Positions 17,913 to 26,302 of a DNA stretch of 64,000 nucleotides are shown here, piece after piece. Location of the stretch: contig OZ253474.1 of NCBI GenBank assembly GCA_965261695.1, positions 186,001 to 250,000 of the forward strand. The letters run 5' to 3'. The notes beneath the pieces are model-generated. The model saw only the letters and a program-made list of their open reading frames with translations, did not search any database and was not told the DNA's origin. The number at the start of each line of letters is the position of its first letter. The stretch's first letter is position 1. Origin of the DNA: Bin5 sp965261695 (GTDB lineage: Bacteria; Chloroflexota; Anaerolineae; Caldilineales; Caldilineaceae). The translations under genes and the position numbers were made by a program.

Positions 17913-18965
17913 TCAGTGCCCCGGCGGCAGCGGCAGATCGACGCGCACGTTGCCGCGCGCATGGGATTGCAGAAAGCCGACAAGCACCTCGACCGTCTTC
18001 TTGGCCTCCCTCGCCGGGCTGAGCAGGTCGCCGCCATTCTCGATCACGTCGATCAACTCGGCGACGCAGGCCGGGATGCCGGTGAGCTGGTGCAAGGGGA
18101 GGGGGAAGAACTCGGTCGTATCGCGGCCGTGGCGAATGACCCGGTTGTTGTGGACTTCGATCAAGCCGGTTTCGCCAAAGACCTGGAAGCGAAAGCTGTC
18201 CGGGTACTGCCCTTTGGCGACGTTTACAAAGGCACGCACGCCGTTGCGGAAATGGATGAAGCCGGAGCCGGCCGGATCGGTGGCCGGATCGCGACCGCCA
18301 TCCCCAAGATACCTGTCATAGTGGTCGTAGCCCGGTTCCAGTTCGGCGAAGACCCATTCCGGGTCGGAGTCGGCGAAGAAACAGACGCCGTCGACCAGGT
18401 GCGTGCCATTGCGGAAGAGCATCGCGCGCGGGCCGCCCAGGTGGGCGATGATGCGATGTACCTTGCCGATCGAACTGTTGCGGATCGCCTCTCTGGCCAC
18501 GTCGTAATGGGGGCGCCAGCGGTTGGTGTGGTCGACCGAGATCAAGGCGCCGTTCGCCTCGCAGGCTTCGATCATGCGTGTGCATTCGTCCACCGTCGTT
18601 GCCAGCGGTTTCTCGCAGATGATCCCCTTGACGCCTGCTTCGGCGGCGGCGACGACGATGTCGGCGTGGCGGTTGTCGGAGGTGCAGACGCTGATGATAT
18701 CCAGCTCTTCCCGCTCGATCATGGCGCGGTAGTCGGTGTAGGTCTCAAGCTCTCCGAACTCCTGTCCCCACGTCTGCGCCACCTTCTCGAACAGTTCCGT
18801 CTTCAGTTCACAGAGGGCGACCACATCCGTCTGTGGCAGAAGGTGGTAGGCGCTCAGGTGTGACGTCGGGCTAGGCGTCGTCAGAATGGCGCCTGTTTCA
18901 GCGGCAGGGCGGTTGGCGGCGATGCCGGAGAGGCCGACGACGCCAACGCGATAGTTCTTCTCCAT
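17913..18965 (-). CDS. Gfo/Idh/MocA family oxidoreductase
   Basis: A 350-residue dehydrogenase of the same family as its neighbour but clearly different in sequence. VGVVGLSGIAANRPA (residues 7-21) is the nucleotide-binding loop, CEKPLATT near residue 119 carries the catalytic lysine, and GTHLVDGVCFF near residue 188 is the substrate-domain motif. The loop after the Rossmann glycines is longer than usual. It starts 29 bases after the MDH2-type gene, with GGAGGAGTTG upstream as ribosome binding site. A role in oxidising a sugar acid or cyclitol in the same pathway is likely. Confidence 0.92.
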   Translation of the reverse strand: MEKNYRVGVVGLSGIAANRPAAETGAILTTPSPTSHLSAYHLLPQTDVVALCELKTELFEKVAQTWGQEFGELETYTDYRAMIEREELDIISVCTSDNRHADIVVAAAEAGVKGIICEKPLATTVDECTRMIEACEANGALISVDHTNRWRPHYDVAREAIRNSSIGKVHRIIAHLGGPRAMLFRNGTHLVDGVCFFADSDPEWVFAELEPGYDHYDRYLGDGGRDPATDPAGSGFIHFRNGVRAFVNVAKGQYPDSFRFQVFGETGLIEVHNNRVIRHGRDTTEFFPLPLHQLTGIPACVAELIDVIENGGDLLSPAREAKKTVEVLVGFLQSHARGNVRVDLPLPPGH

Positions 18966-18994
18966 TTCTCAACTCCTCCTGTTCTTCCTCTTCC

Positions 18995-20023
18995 TTATAT
19001 CGAAACATCCAATTTACCTGCCCACTCTTCTATCTTGCCGAAAGTTTCCGCCGGCACTTCGATCCCCTCGGTGAGTCGCTGCTGCCGGGAGCGGTGTTCG
19101 AGGTCGCCTGGAACCAGGACCTCGTCGAAGCCCGGCGCCGGGGTTGTCGCCTTGACGCCATCCAGGACAGCACGGACATTCCTTTGATATTCTTCGAGGG
19201 GCGAGAAAGCGGCCACGTCATAGACCTGCATGAACAGACCCGACATGGCCGTGTGTTCGCTGGCGAAACCACCGGCCAGCCCGCCGATGAGACTGAAGAA
19301 AAGCGACAGGGCGTAGCCTTTGTGGCCGCCAAAGGGCAGGAGGAAGCCGCCGTCATAGTAGGCCGCCGGATCGGTGCTGGGGCGCCCGTGCTTATCTACA
19401 ATGGCGCCCGGCGGCAGGTCAACGCCTTTGCTGCGGGCGACCATGACCTTGCCCCCGGCGATTACGCTGGTGGCAAAGTCGATGACAAAGGGAGCGTCAT
19501 CGCCGGTCGGAATGCCTACCGCAATTGGATTGGTTCCCAGCACGCCCTGCGCGCCGCCGAAGGGGACCACCTGCGAAACGCCTCCGGAAGCCCAGCCCAA
19601 TGTGATCATGGTAACGCAGCCAGCTTTGGCGGCCTGCTCGGCGTACTCTCCCAGGCGGCCGATGTGAGTCGTGTTCTCGAATGTGACGCAGCAGACGGTT
19701 GACCGTCTGGCCCTGTCTATCGCCCAATCCATTGCCTGGCGGCTCATGTAGTGGCCGAAGCCCTTGTGGCCGTCCACATGCAAGGTATTAACGGTCTCGC
19801 GCACGATTTCCGGGTAGGCGGTCTGTGCGATTTCGCCCGCCTCGATTCGATCGAGGTACATGGGGACAAACTGGACGCCGTGGGAGTCGTGTCCGGCGAG
19901 GTTGGCGTTGACGAGGATTTGCGCGATCGTGGCGGCGATGTCGTCCGGCGTTCCCGCGGCGGCAAACAGCTTGCGGCTGATCTCTTGCAGATACTCGGCT
20001 GAATGGCGTTTGGATGTTGTCAT
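18995..20023 (-). CDS. malate/L-lactate dehydrogenase family (MDH2-type) oxidoreductase
   Basis: A 342-residue protein of the Ldh_2/MDH2 family, which reduces 2-keto acids or oxidises 2-hydroxy acids with NAD(P) and is unrelated in fold to ordinary lactate dehydrogenase. Clear features are NANLAGHDSHGVQFVPMYLDRI near residue 38, with the catalytic histidine, and the LGTNPIAVGIPTGDDAPFVIDFATS block near residue 160, then GHKGYALSLFFSLIGGLAGG near residue 230. Members act on malate, lactate, ureidoglycolate, 2,3-diketogulonate and sulfolactate. Inside an operon of sugar dehydrogenases, a keto-sugar acid is the best guess. Confidence 0.92.
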   Translation of the reverse strand: MTTSKRHSAEYLQEISRKLFAAAGTPDDIAATIAQILVNANLAGHDSHGVQFVPMYLDRIEAGEIAQTAYPEIVRETVNTLHVDGHKGFGHYMSRQAMDWAIDRARRSTVCCVTFENTTHIGRLGEYAEQAAKAGCVTMITLGWASGGVSQVVPFGGAQGVLGTNPIAVGIPTGDDAPFVIDFATSVIAGGKVMVARSKGVDLPPGAIVDKHGRPSTDPAAYYDGGFLLPFGGHKGYALSLFFSLIGGLAGGFASEHTAMSGLFMQVYDVAAFSPLEEYQRNVRAVLDGVKATTPAPGFDEVLVPGDLEHRSRQQRLTEGIEVPAETFGKIEEWAGKLDVSI

Positions 20024-20127
20024 ATGGGGCCCCTGTTCTTTTGGAGAAGACCGTAAATTGGTTTCAATTTATGCCCGCTCGGGTCGCGGAACTAACGATC
20101 GGTCAGTACTCTGTCCCCAGCCCATCG

Positions 20128-21288
20128 CTATCGCGGGCGCGCCAGCGGCAGCCTGACAACGACTCCTTCGGCGGCGGACTTGTATCCCGCCAACAGGATC
20201 TCGGTCAGCATAGCGGCCTGCCGCGCGTTCATTCCGCTTTCGCGCCCCTCGACAATGCAGTCGATAAAGTGGCTGGCGTCGCTGCGGTCGTCCAGCATGT
20301 CGGCAAGTGGAGCGAGCGTGCGTTTGGGTTGGGCGTTGACCTCTTCCTGCGCCGTTCGCCAGAAACCCATCGGATCGCGCGGGTTGACCGGCGGCGCCGT
20401 CCACGGCGGCTCAGCGTTGTAAATCTCCAGGCGGGGCCGGTTGGCGTCAACCAGCAAGGAGCCTTGCGTGCCGATCAGGTAGATTTGATTGACGCCGCCG
20501 GCCGGGTGGCTCGTCCATCCCACGCGCCCGCCGGTGACGGTCGCGGTCGCGCCGCCTTCCAGCGTGAGCGAGAGGTAGCCGAAATCCTCGACGTTGCGGC
20601 GTTGGTGGGCCGCGAAGAAGTAGTTGGCCGTGCTGCCGTAAACGGTCTCGACTGCGCGCCCGGCGATCAGGCAGACCAGCCCCAGCGCGTAGACGCCCAT
20701 CGCGTACAGTTCGGCCTTGGCGTCGACGAAATTGGAGATAACCGGTGGGTAGATTGCCTGCCGCGGCCTGCCCAGCGTCGCGGTGCCGCCGGGCCCTTTG
20801 GCAAACAGATTGTCGACGTGAATGGCCACCAGGTCGCCCAGTTCGCCCGAATCGACTACCTGGCGCGCCTGTTGCACCCACGCCTGATGATTTGAGCTGA
20901 ACATCTGGCTGCGGACGCCTGCCCTTTCGACCGCGGCGACGGCCGCGTCGGCATCGGCCAGATAGGGGGTCAGCGGCTTATCGATGTAAACGTGCTTGCC
21001 GGCCTCGGCGCAGCGGGCCACGATGCGGGCGCGACGTTCCGGCTCGGCGCAGATCGATACGATCTGAACGTCCTCTCTGGCCAGCGCCTCGTCCAGGTTG
21101 TGCCAGTAGGGGATACCCATGTCCTCGGCGAATTGGCGGTTCAACTGCGCGCGCTCAGAACTGATTTCCGTTTCATCACTCAGCCCAACAACTATGCAGC
21201 GGGGGTCGGCGCGCAGGTTGAGAGCATAGTTTTCCTGGTGCGTCAGCCTGCCTGACACGAGAAGGACGCCAAACTGTTGCACGCTCAT
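20128..21288 (-). CDS. Gfo/Idh/MocA family oxidoreductase
   Basis: A 386-residue family member in which the usual EKP triad reads DKPL (YIDKPLTPY near residue 95), still keeping the lysine. The N-terminus lacks a clean GxGxxG (FGVLLVSGRLTHQENYAL), so nucleotide binding may differ from its relatives. Its ATG overlaps the upstream gene's stop as TAATG at 21286-21290, a classic coupled junction. Several neighbours share its substrate class, so it likely takes part in the same sugar pathway. The degenerate nucleotide loop is the odd point and may mean altered cofactor use or a non-redox role. Confidence 0.85.
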   Translation of the reverse strand: MSVQQFGVLLVSGRLTHQENYALNLRADPRCIVVGLSDETEISSERAQLNRQFAEDMGIPYWHNLDEALAREDVQIVSICAEPERRARIVARCAEAGKHVYIDKPLTPYLADADAAVAAVERAGVRSQMFSSNHQAWVQQARQVVDSGELGDLVAIHVDNLFAKGPGGTATLGRPRQAIYPPVISNFVDAKAELYAMGVYALGLVCLIAGRAVETVYGSTANYFFAAHQRRNVEDFGYLSLTLEGGATATVTGGRVGWTSHPAGGVNQIYLIGTQGSLLVDANRPRLEIYNAEPPWTAPPVNPRDPMGFWRTAQEEVNAQPKRTLAPLADMLDDRSDASHFIDCIVEGRESGMNARQAAMLTEILLAGYKSAAEGVVVRLPLARPR

Positions 21289-21818
21289 TATCGGCCTCCT
21301 TGACTGGACAGGAAAACCGGCTGGGCTCCTGCCAGCGATCGGTCAACCGCGTTCAGCGCATCGGCGGCGGAAAGCGCGGCGGGCCGGCCTGCGTCATCGC
21401 CCGTCGCTAGAACAGCGCCGCTGCCAGGGGATGGAATCGTCGCATCTCGGTGATAGATTACGCCGTTTGCGCCGTAGATGGCAATGTCGGTCAAGGGTTG
21501 ACCGTGCGCCAGCGTCAGGGCAAGCAGCGCCGAACTGCCGTTGTCATATTCGAGCGACAGGGAGAGATGACCTTGCGATTCAGCGCCCGTCGCATAGAGT
21601 CGCCGCGGGCGGGCGGCCAGCCAAATTTCGGTGTAGGCGCTCATCTCCACCAGAAGCGGCCGGAGGTCGTCCTTGCTTTGCGCGGCGGATGCTGTCCAGC
21701 GCACAAAGACCGGCGCGCCGACGCTGCCGCCGGCGAGCGCCGCCATGACTGCTTGATTCAGCACAGTCCAATCGTACATGCGCAGTTCCTCCTGATAATA
21801 CCCGTCAAGATCGGCCAC
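21288..21818 (-). CDS. hypothetical protein resembling a stand-alone Gfo/Idh C-terminal domain
   Basis: A 176-residue protein without a Rossmann domain. Strand patterns such as GHLSLSLEYDNGSSALLALTLA and DIAIYGANGVIYHRD resemble the beta-sheet substrate domain of Gfo/Idh/MocA enzymes, and the tail AADALNAVDRSLAGAQPV resembles their final helix. It may be a separated substrate or partner subunit for the gene that follows it, to which it is coupled by a TAATG overlap. An internal ATG at 21779 is an alternative start. It is the first gene of the operon. This reading is inference from sequence pattern only. Confidence 0.55.
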   Translation of the reverse strand: MADLDGYYQEELRMYDWTVLNQAVMAALAGGSVGAPVFVRWTASAAQSKDDLRPLLVEMSAYTEIWLAARPRRLYATGAESQGHLSLSLEYDNGSSALLALTLAHGQPLTDIAIYGANGVIYHRDATIPSPGSGAVLATGDDAGRPAALSAADALNAVDRSLAGAQPVFLSSQGGR

Positions 21819-21860
21819 CGCGTCTGCGGAGGCATTGCACTCTGTGCGCTCTTTACTCTT

Positions 21861-23102
21861 TCATGGATTGGGGGTTGCTTCAGTTGAGTGGGAAGGCCTA
21901 TCCTGAAATTCAATTTTGAATCTTTCAATGGATTTTGCAACGGATAGGGCCGGCCCATCAATGATACAGACTTCTGAGGGAAGTTCATTTGCGAATGGGA
22001 AGTAGCCTCCCTCTTGTATTGCGATCAGAAACATCAGAGGTGCTCCCTTAGTCTTTGCAGCATTATACAATTGGGCGGCAGCTTCAGGAATCGTCTCGTC
22101 GAGTCGTTGAATACGGATTGGGATCAGGCGGCCATCTATGTCGTCCTTCAGAAAGGCGTCGATTCCCTTGTTTCGTTGTACCGGCACAATGTCAAGCCCT
22201 TTCAAAAGGGCTAACGCTTCTTCATCTGCCGTCCTGTATGCTTCGCGTCCTGCCTTCAACAGATTCGATTCTGACTTGATCGGCTTGGCAAGTCTCCTTC
22301 GCGCGATTTCGATGGCATCAGTCGAGATGTCGATGCCGATGGATCGACGATTCGAAAGCATTGCAGCTACCAACGTTGTGCCACTCCCGCAGAAGGGATC
22401 GAGAACAATGTCATGTTCATTGGAAGCAATTTGGATAATCCGTTCGAGGAGAAGAACCGGCTTCTGCGTCGGATACCCGACTCTCTCCTTCGCTTTTGGA
22501 TTCAGAAAGGGAATTTGCCACACATCGCTGAGAGGAACGCCCTTCTTCGCCCCTCCCGGAATGATTTCGCCGTTATCGTCCCGATCATAGACAGCCTTTC
22601 CATGCGCATCACGCTTGCGTCGTTGAAGGATCTGATCGACGTTCGTGGCCGTGGAATAGTCATCATAGATCGTGTTAAATGTGTAGGTGTCGGACTTCGT
22701 GTAAAAGAAAATCGTCTGGTGGGCGGGAAGGAGCTTTTTCTGCGAACTTGACCATCGCCTGAAATGCCAAATTATCTCCGACCGAAAATTTTCGGCGCCG
22801 AACAGTTCGTCCAAAAGAAATCGGATAATGTGTGAGGCATTCCGATCACAATGGAAAAAGATCGAGCCCTCCGTGTGCATGACTCGTCTTATTTCTTCCA
22901 GCCGCTCATACAAAAAGTCGGCATATGCAGTATGTGAGGACCATACGTCATCAAACGAGAACGCTCGTTGACGATCTCTTGTCAGCAGCCGATGTGTCTT
23001 CTGGCTGAAAAAAGGCGGGTCAAGATAGACCAGGTGGAAGCGGCAGGAATCCAAGCTTCGTATGATGTCCAAGCAATCGCCTTGAAACAGTTGCGCTTTC
23101 AT
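21861..23102 (-). CDS. DNA methyltransferase of a type II restriction-modification system
   Basis: A 413-residue amino-methyltransferase. Catalytic motif IV DPPF (residues 28-31) comes before the AdoMet-binding motif FCGSGTT near residue 235, the order typical of class beta N6A/N4C enzymes. A TQKPVLLLERII helix lies between them. After about residue 280 comes an extra domain (VQRNKGIDAFLKDDIDGRLI, PIRIQR) that resembles a nuclease-like fold, but its active site cannot be confirmed. Its ATG overlaps the stop of the restriction gene by four bases (ATGA), so the two are co-translated. The pair is visibly less GC-rich than its surroundings, consistent with transfer. It protects the host's own recognition sites. 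Confidence 0.9.
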   Translation of the reverse strand: MKAQLFQGDCLDIIRSLDSCRFHLVYLDPPFFSQKTHRLLTRDRQRAFSFDDVWSSHTAYADFLYERLEEIRRVMHTEGSIFFHCDRNASHIIRFLLDELFGAENFRSEIIWHFRRWSSSQKKLLPAHQTIFFYTKSDTYTFNTIYDDYSTATNVDQILQRRKRDAHGKAVYDRDDNGEIIPGGAKKGVPLSDVWQIPFLNPKAKERVGYPTQKPVLLLERIIQIASNEHDIVLDPFCGSGTTLVAAMLSNRRSIGIDISTDAIEIARRRLAKPIKSESNLLKAGREAYRTADEEALALLKGLDIVPVQRNKGIDAFLKDDIDGRLIPIRIQRLDETIPEAAAQLYNAAKTKGAPLMFLIAIQEGGYFPFANELPSEVCIIDGPALSVAKSIERFKIEFQDRPSHSTEATPNP

Positions 23103-23734
23103 GTTTGGTTCTTTGTGTTTTCGTCGGCAAGCATTTCGAGGATTGCCTTCAGGTCAATATCAGTTCGCTTGTTTACATAGTCCCAAGCCGACTCTCCATA
23201 ATAGTATTGCCCATCGACTCCTGAATAAAGCGTGGACAAAGTTTCCTGAATACGAATGGCTTGGCTTCGATTCGGATAGTAATACATAGCGCGGATTGGT
23301 ATGTATCCAGCGTCAGCAATCGTTCTGATACGAGTATGCTCTTTTGTGATGTGATCTCCGTCTGTTGTCGCGTCGCGCCACTTAATTTCTATGGCATCAA
23401 GCCCTTCCAAACAGTCAATCTCGAAATTTCTCGGTCGACTTCCCCTGGTATTTGGAATCCTCATGCTTCCCGAGTCGGGATACTTGGCGCGAAAACACAG
23501 CTTGGTCGCTTCTTCCACAAACCTGCCCGCAGTATTGTAGAGGAAACGGCCCTTGTTCTGATACACATCGATCAGTTGGCCTTCTCCCGACGAAACTCCC
23601 AAAACGCGATAAATCAGAAAATGAGACGTGTCATCCTCTCTCATTTCCTCTATCCGGTCTGATATCTTACGCTGCAAATTCAAGAGATGACGGGCAGCCA
23701 ACTCGCGAATTTCTTGCTCAATCGCCAACGACAT
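23099..23734 (-). CDS. restriction endonuclease, ApaLI-like
   Basis: A 211-residue protein resembling the ApaLI restriction family. The core FEIDCLEGLDAIEIKWRDA near residues 110-130 gives a PD-(D/E)xK-type catalytic set (Asp, then Glu-x-Lys), followed by TTDGDHITKEHTRI, which I associate with ApaLI-like enzymes. If so, the recognition site would be GTGCAC, but specificity is only inferred. It is transcribed upstream of, and overlapping with, the methyltransferase gene by four bases. Base composition is AT-rich relative to the flanks. Length is close to the family's usual size. Confidence 0.75.
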   Translation of the reverse strand: MSLAIEQEIRELAARHLLNLQRKISDRIEEMREDDTSHFLIYRVLGVSSGEGQLIDVYQNKGRFLYNTAGRFVEEATKLCFRAKYPDSGSMRIPNTRGSRPRNFEIDCLEGLDAIEIKWRDATTDGDHITKEHTRIRTIADAGYIPIRAMYYYPNRSQAIRIQETLSTLYSGVDGQYYYGESAWDYVNKRTDIDLKAILEMLADENTKNQT

Positions 23735-23777
23735 GTAGATAGCGTGATTTGGAAAATTGCGACCGCACGGAAGACAC

Positions 23778-24602
23778 TCAGGAATCGGCCCGGCGCGGGT
23801 TCAGCCCATGGTTCAGACCGTCTCCGAGAAAGTTGATTCCCAGGGAAACGATGGCGATGGTGAGGCCGGGCACTGCGACGAACCAGGGGCGGTGGCGCCA
23901 GCTCAACTGGTTGTCGGCGATCATCGCGCCCCAGCTCGCCTGGGGCGGCTGCACGCCAATTCCCAGATAGCTCAAGCCCAATTCGGCGACGATCGCGCTG
24001 CCGAAGCCAAAGGTAACGGCCACGATAAGGGGACCCAGCGCGTTCGGAATCAGATGTTTAAGCAGGACTTTTGTCTGGCTAACGCCGACCGCACGCGCTG
24101 CCTCTATGAACTCTTTCTCGCGCAGCGAAAGGATCTGTCGGCGGATCAGGTGGGCGTAGCAGGGCCACTGGATCAGGGCAAGCACTCCGAAAATGACGAT
24201 AAGAACGACATAGGTTGGCGTGGAGAAAAACTCTATCCCCGTATTGGCGTACATCTTGTCAACCCAGTCTGAAACAGGTTTACGAAATGTGGCGGCCATC
24301 GGGAAGCCGAAGAGGAGTTGGGGAATCGACATCGTAACATCGACGGCGCGGCTGATCAGCCAGTCTGCCCAACTGCCCATGTAGGCTGCGATACCGCCGA
24401 GAATGATCCCTAAGATCAGACTGAACATCGTCGAGACAATCGCAACGATCCCTGCAGTGTGCGCGCCCCACATGATGCGGCTCAACATATCGCGTCCGAG
24501 ATCGTCCGTGCCCAACAGATAGTCGCGGCTTGGCGGCTCGGCGACCCGGTCCTGGTCCTGGAGCATGTAAGGATACGAGGCAAGGTAAGGACCGAATTGG
24601 AT
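23778..24602 (-). pseudogene. DppC-type peptide ABC permease, 5'-truncated
   Basis: The minus strand encodes the body of an oligopeptide/dipeptide ABC transporter permease. It has the characteristic LLGTDDLGRDMLSRI motif, then EAARAVGVSQTKVLLKHLIPNALGPLI, the EAA loop that contacts the ATPase, and several membrane segments ending at 23778. Sequence upstream of the first ATG (24566) still reads as permease (FGPYLASYPY) back to a TAG near 24602, so the first membrane segment has been lost. No partner permease, binding protein or ATPase lies nearby. It is most likely a remnant; expression from the internal ATG would give an incomplete protein. Confidence 0.75.
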
Positions 24603-25455
24603 GGAAAGTAGCTAGGCCCGCTCCCGACCGCTGCACTCTTCATTTCGGGTGGCGGCGCTTACGGTATAGACGATACCGATTGCAGGTTGGTTCATGCAGA
24701 TTCGCGATACGCTGAAACAACAACGCTTGTGATTTCTGCGAATGGATTACTGAAAAGAAAACCGCAGGCGGACGCAGCGGTTCCACGCTCGAGGGACAAT
24801 TGGCGATGTTGGCGCCAGTTTACAGTTCATAACTTCAACATCGGACAGCGACAATGTTACTCTATTTAAGCGTCGATGTCAAGGATTGGCCAGCCAGGGC
24901 GCCTGCCAGGATTGGGGGCGCATCTGACCGGGAGCATCCTGCCACGCGCGCTTCATTCAATCGGAACGGCATCATATTTCAATTAAATTGAATATCCTAT
25001 TTGGGACCCCGCACTCCATTGCCAGGTTTACGGTTTCTGCTTTCTCTTCCCCCACCCATGTATCACCTGCTTCTGTCTCTGCATCAGCCTCCCGAACGTC
25101 AACCGTTCTCGAATAGATACGCACAATTCGAAAACTTCTTGGGCAAACGCTCGTGCAACGCTCGTAACGCTCGTACGAGCGTTACGAGCGCCTGCGCCAT
25201 GAATTCGCGTAATTGACCTCCCAGGGCACCTCCCGCTTCCCATCCTTCAGGCCGCATCGCCTCCTTCTCAGACGTCACCCCCATACTGGGCTGCGCTCGT
25301 CAGCCAGAAATGTGTCCCTGATTGTGCGGCGAAGTGCAACAGCTTTTATTTTTGCCTGGCGCAGAAATGGGAATCCGGGATACTATGGCATAATGTTCGG
25401 CAACGAGGCTGGAGTCGGACGAAATCGTTACGCCAACTATGTTGAGGAGGAGTCT
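24603..25455. other. intergenic region with AT-rich stretch and palindromes
   Basis: About 850 bases hold no gene I can support. Included are an AT-rich part (24830-25010), a 15-base palindrome TTCAATTAAATTGAA (24978-24992) that could be an operator, and a perfect 32-base palindrome (25159-25190, listed separately). The units around that palindrome (AACGCTCGTAA) resemble those in the dispersed repeat elements at 15.6 and 48 kb, so this may be a degraded third relative. An open frame from 25213 reaches the PhyH gene but has no family signal before 25456. Confidence 0.55.
25159..25190. repeat. perfect 32-base palindrome
   Basis: The arm CGCTCGTAACGCTCGT (25159-25174) is followed at once by its exact reverse complement, with no spacer. 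Each arm is itself made of two CGCTCGT units separated by AA. The same unit recurs in the dispersed repeat elements. A hairpin or cruciform is possible; the function is unknown. Confidence 0.85.
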
Positions 25456-26193
25456 ATGCAGCCCAAAGCACATAATCATTACTGGGAGAAGGGCTGGGCG
25501 GTCGTGGAGGGCGTTTTCAGCTGCGACGAGGCCGACCGCATTGCCCGGATCGCGCTTGAGGTGAGCAAGCAGGAGATTAGCGATGCCGATGATCACTATG
25601 TCGTCGACGCATCCGCTGAGGGGGAGATCGCGCCGCGCAAGATCGACAGGCCCTTTCTGAAGCGAAGCGAGTTTCAGGCGTTCGTCATGGATCGGCGGCT
25701 GAGGCAACTGGTGACGGGACTGTTGGGCGCGCCGCCGCTCTTGTCAGGCGACCAGATCTTCATGAAGCCGCCCCAATTCGGCTCGGCCAAACCCTACCAC
25801 CAGGATAATTTCTACTTCCAGTGCGACCCCGGCGACCATGTGATCACCGCCTGGATTGCGCTGGATGACGTTGGCGCTGAAAACGGCTGCCTGCGCTACA
25901 TCGACGGCTCGCACAAGGGCCCGGTCCTGCCGCATAAAGCCGTGCCCGGAGAGCCGTACAACCTCGTGCCGCCGCCCGAACTCATCGATCTGAGTAAGGA
26001 GTCGCTGGCGCTGGTTCGCAAGGGAGGCGTCGTCTTTCACCACAGCCAGACGCTGCACACATCCCATCGCAACGAGTCGGATCGTTGGCGCAGGGGCTAT
26101 GCCACGCACTGGGTGACCAGCGACGTAACGTCGAGCAAGGGCACCTTGGACAAAGCCTATTTCCGCCGCGATGATTACCCGGCGGATGCGTAA
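25456..26193 (+). CDS. phytanoyl-CoA dioxygenase (PhyH) family protein
   Basis: A 245-residue Fe(II)/2-oxoglutarate oxygenase. KPYHQDNFYFQCDPGDH near residue 113 supplies the HxD pair, ITAWIALDDVGAENGCLRYIDGSH is the family core, and VFHHSQTLHTSHRNESDRWRRGY near residue 200 supplies the distal histidine and 2-oxoglutarate-binding arginine. I chose the ATG at 25456 because GAGGAGG lies a few bases upstream and because the N-terminus then matches the family; a longer frame from 25213 adds only unrelated sequence. It stands alone upstream of the binding-protein gene. Substrate unknown. Confidence 0.92.
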   Translation: MQPKAHNHYWEKGWAVVEGVFSCDEADRIARIALEVSKQEISDADDHYVVDASAEGEIAPRKIDRPFLKRSEFQAFVMDRRLRQLVTGLLGAPPLLSGDQIFMKPPQFGSAKPYHQDNFYFQCDPGDHVITAWIALDDVGAENGCLRYIDGSHKGPVLPHKAVPGEPYNLVPPPELIDLSKESLALVRKGGVVFHHSQTLHTSHRNESDRWRRGYATHWVTSDVTSSKGTLDKAYFRRDDYPADA

Positions 26194-26302
26194 TTGCCGG
26201 CGACTGAGGGCGGCCCTGCCTTGACCGCCTGCCCTCTTTCGTCCCGTAATCGAGCAACTGTTATCCACCCTTGAAAATCCTGTTTCAAGGAGACGCCAAA
26301 CC

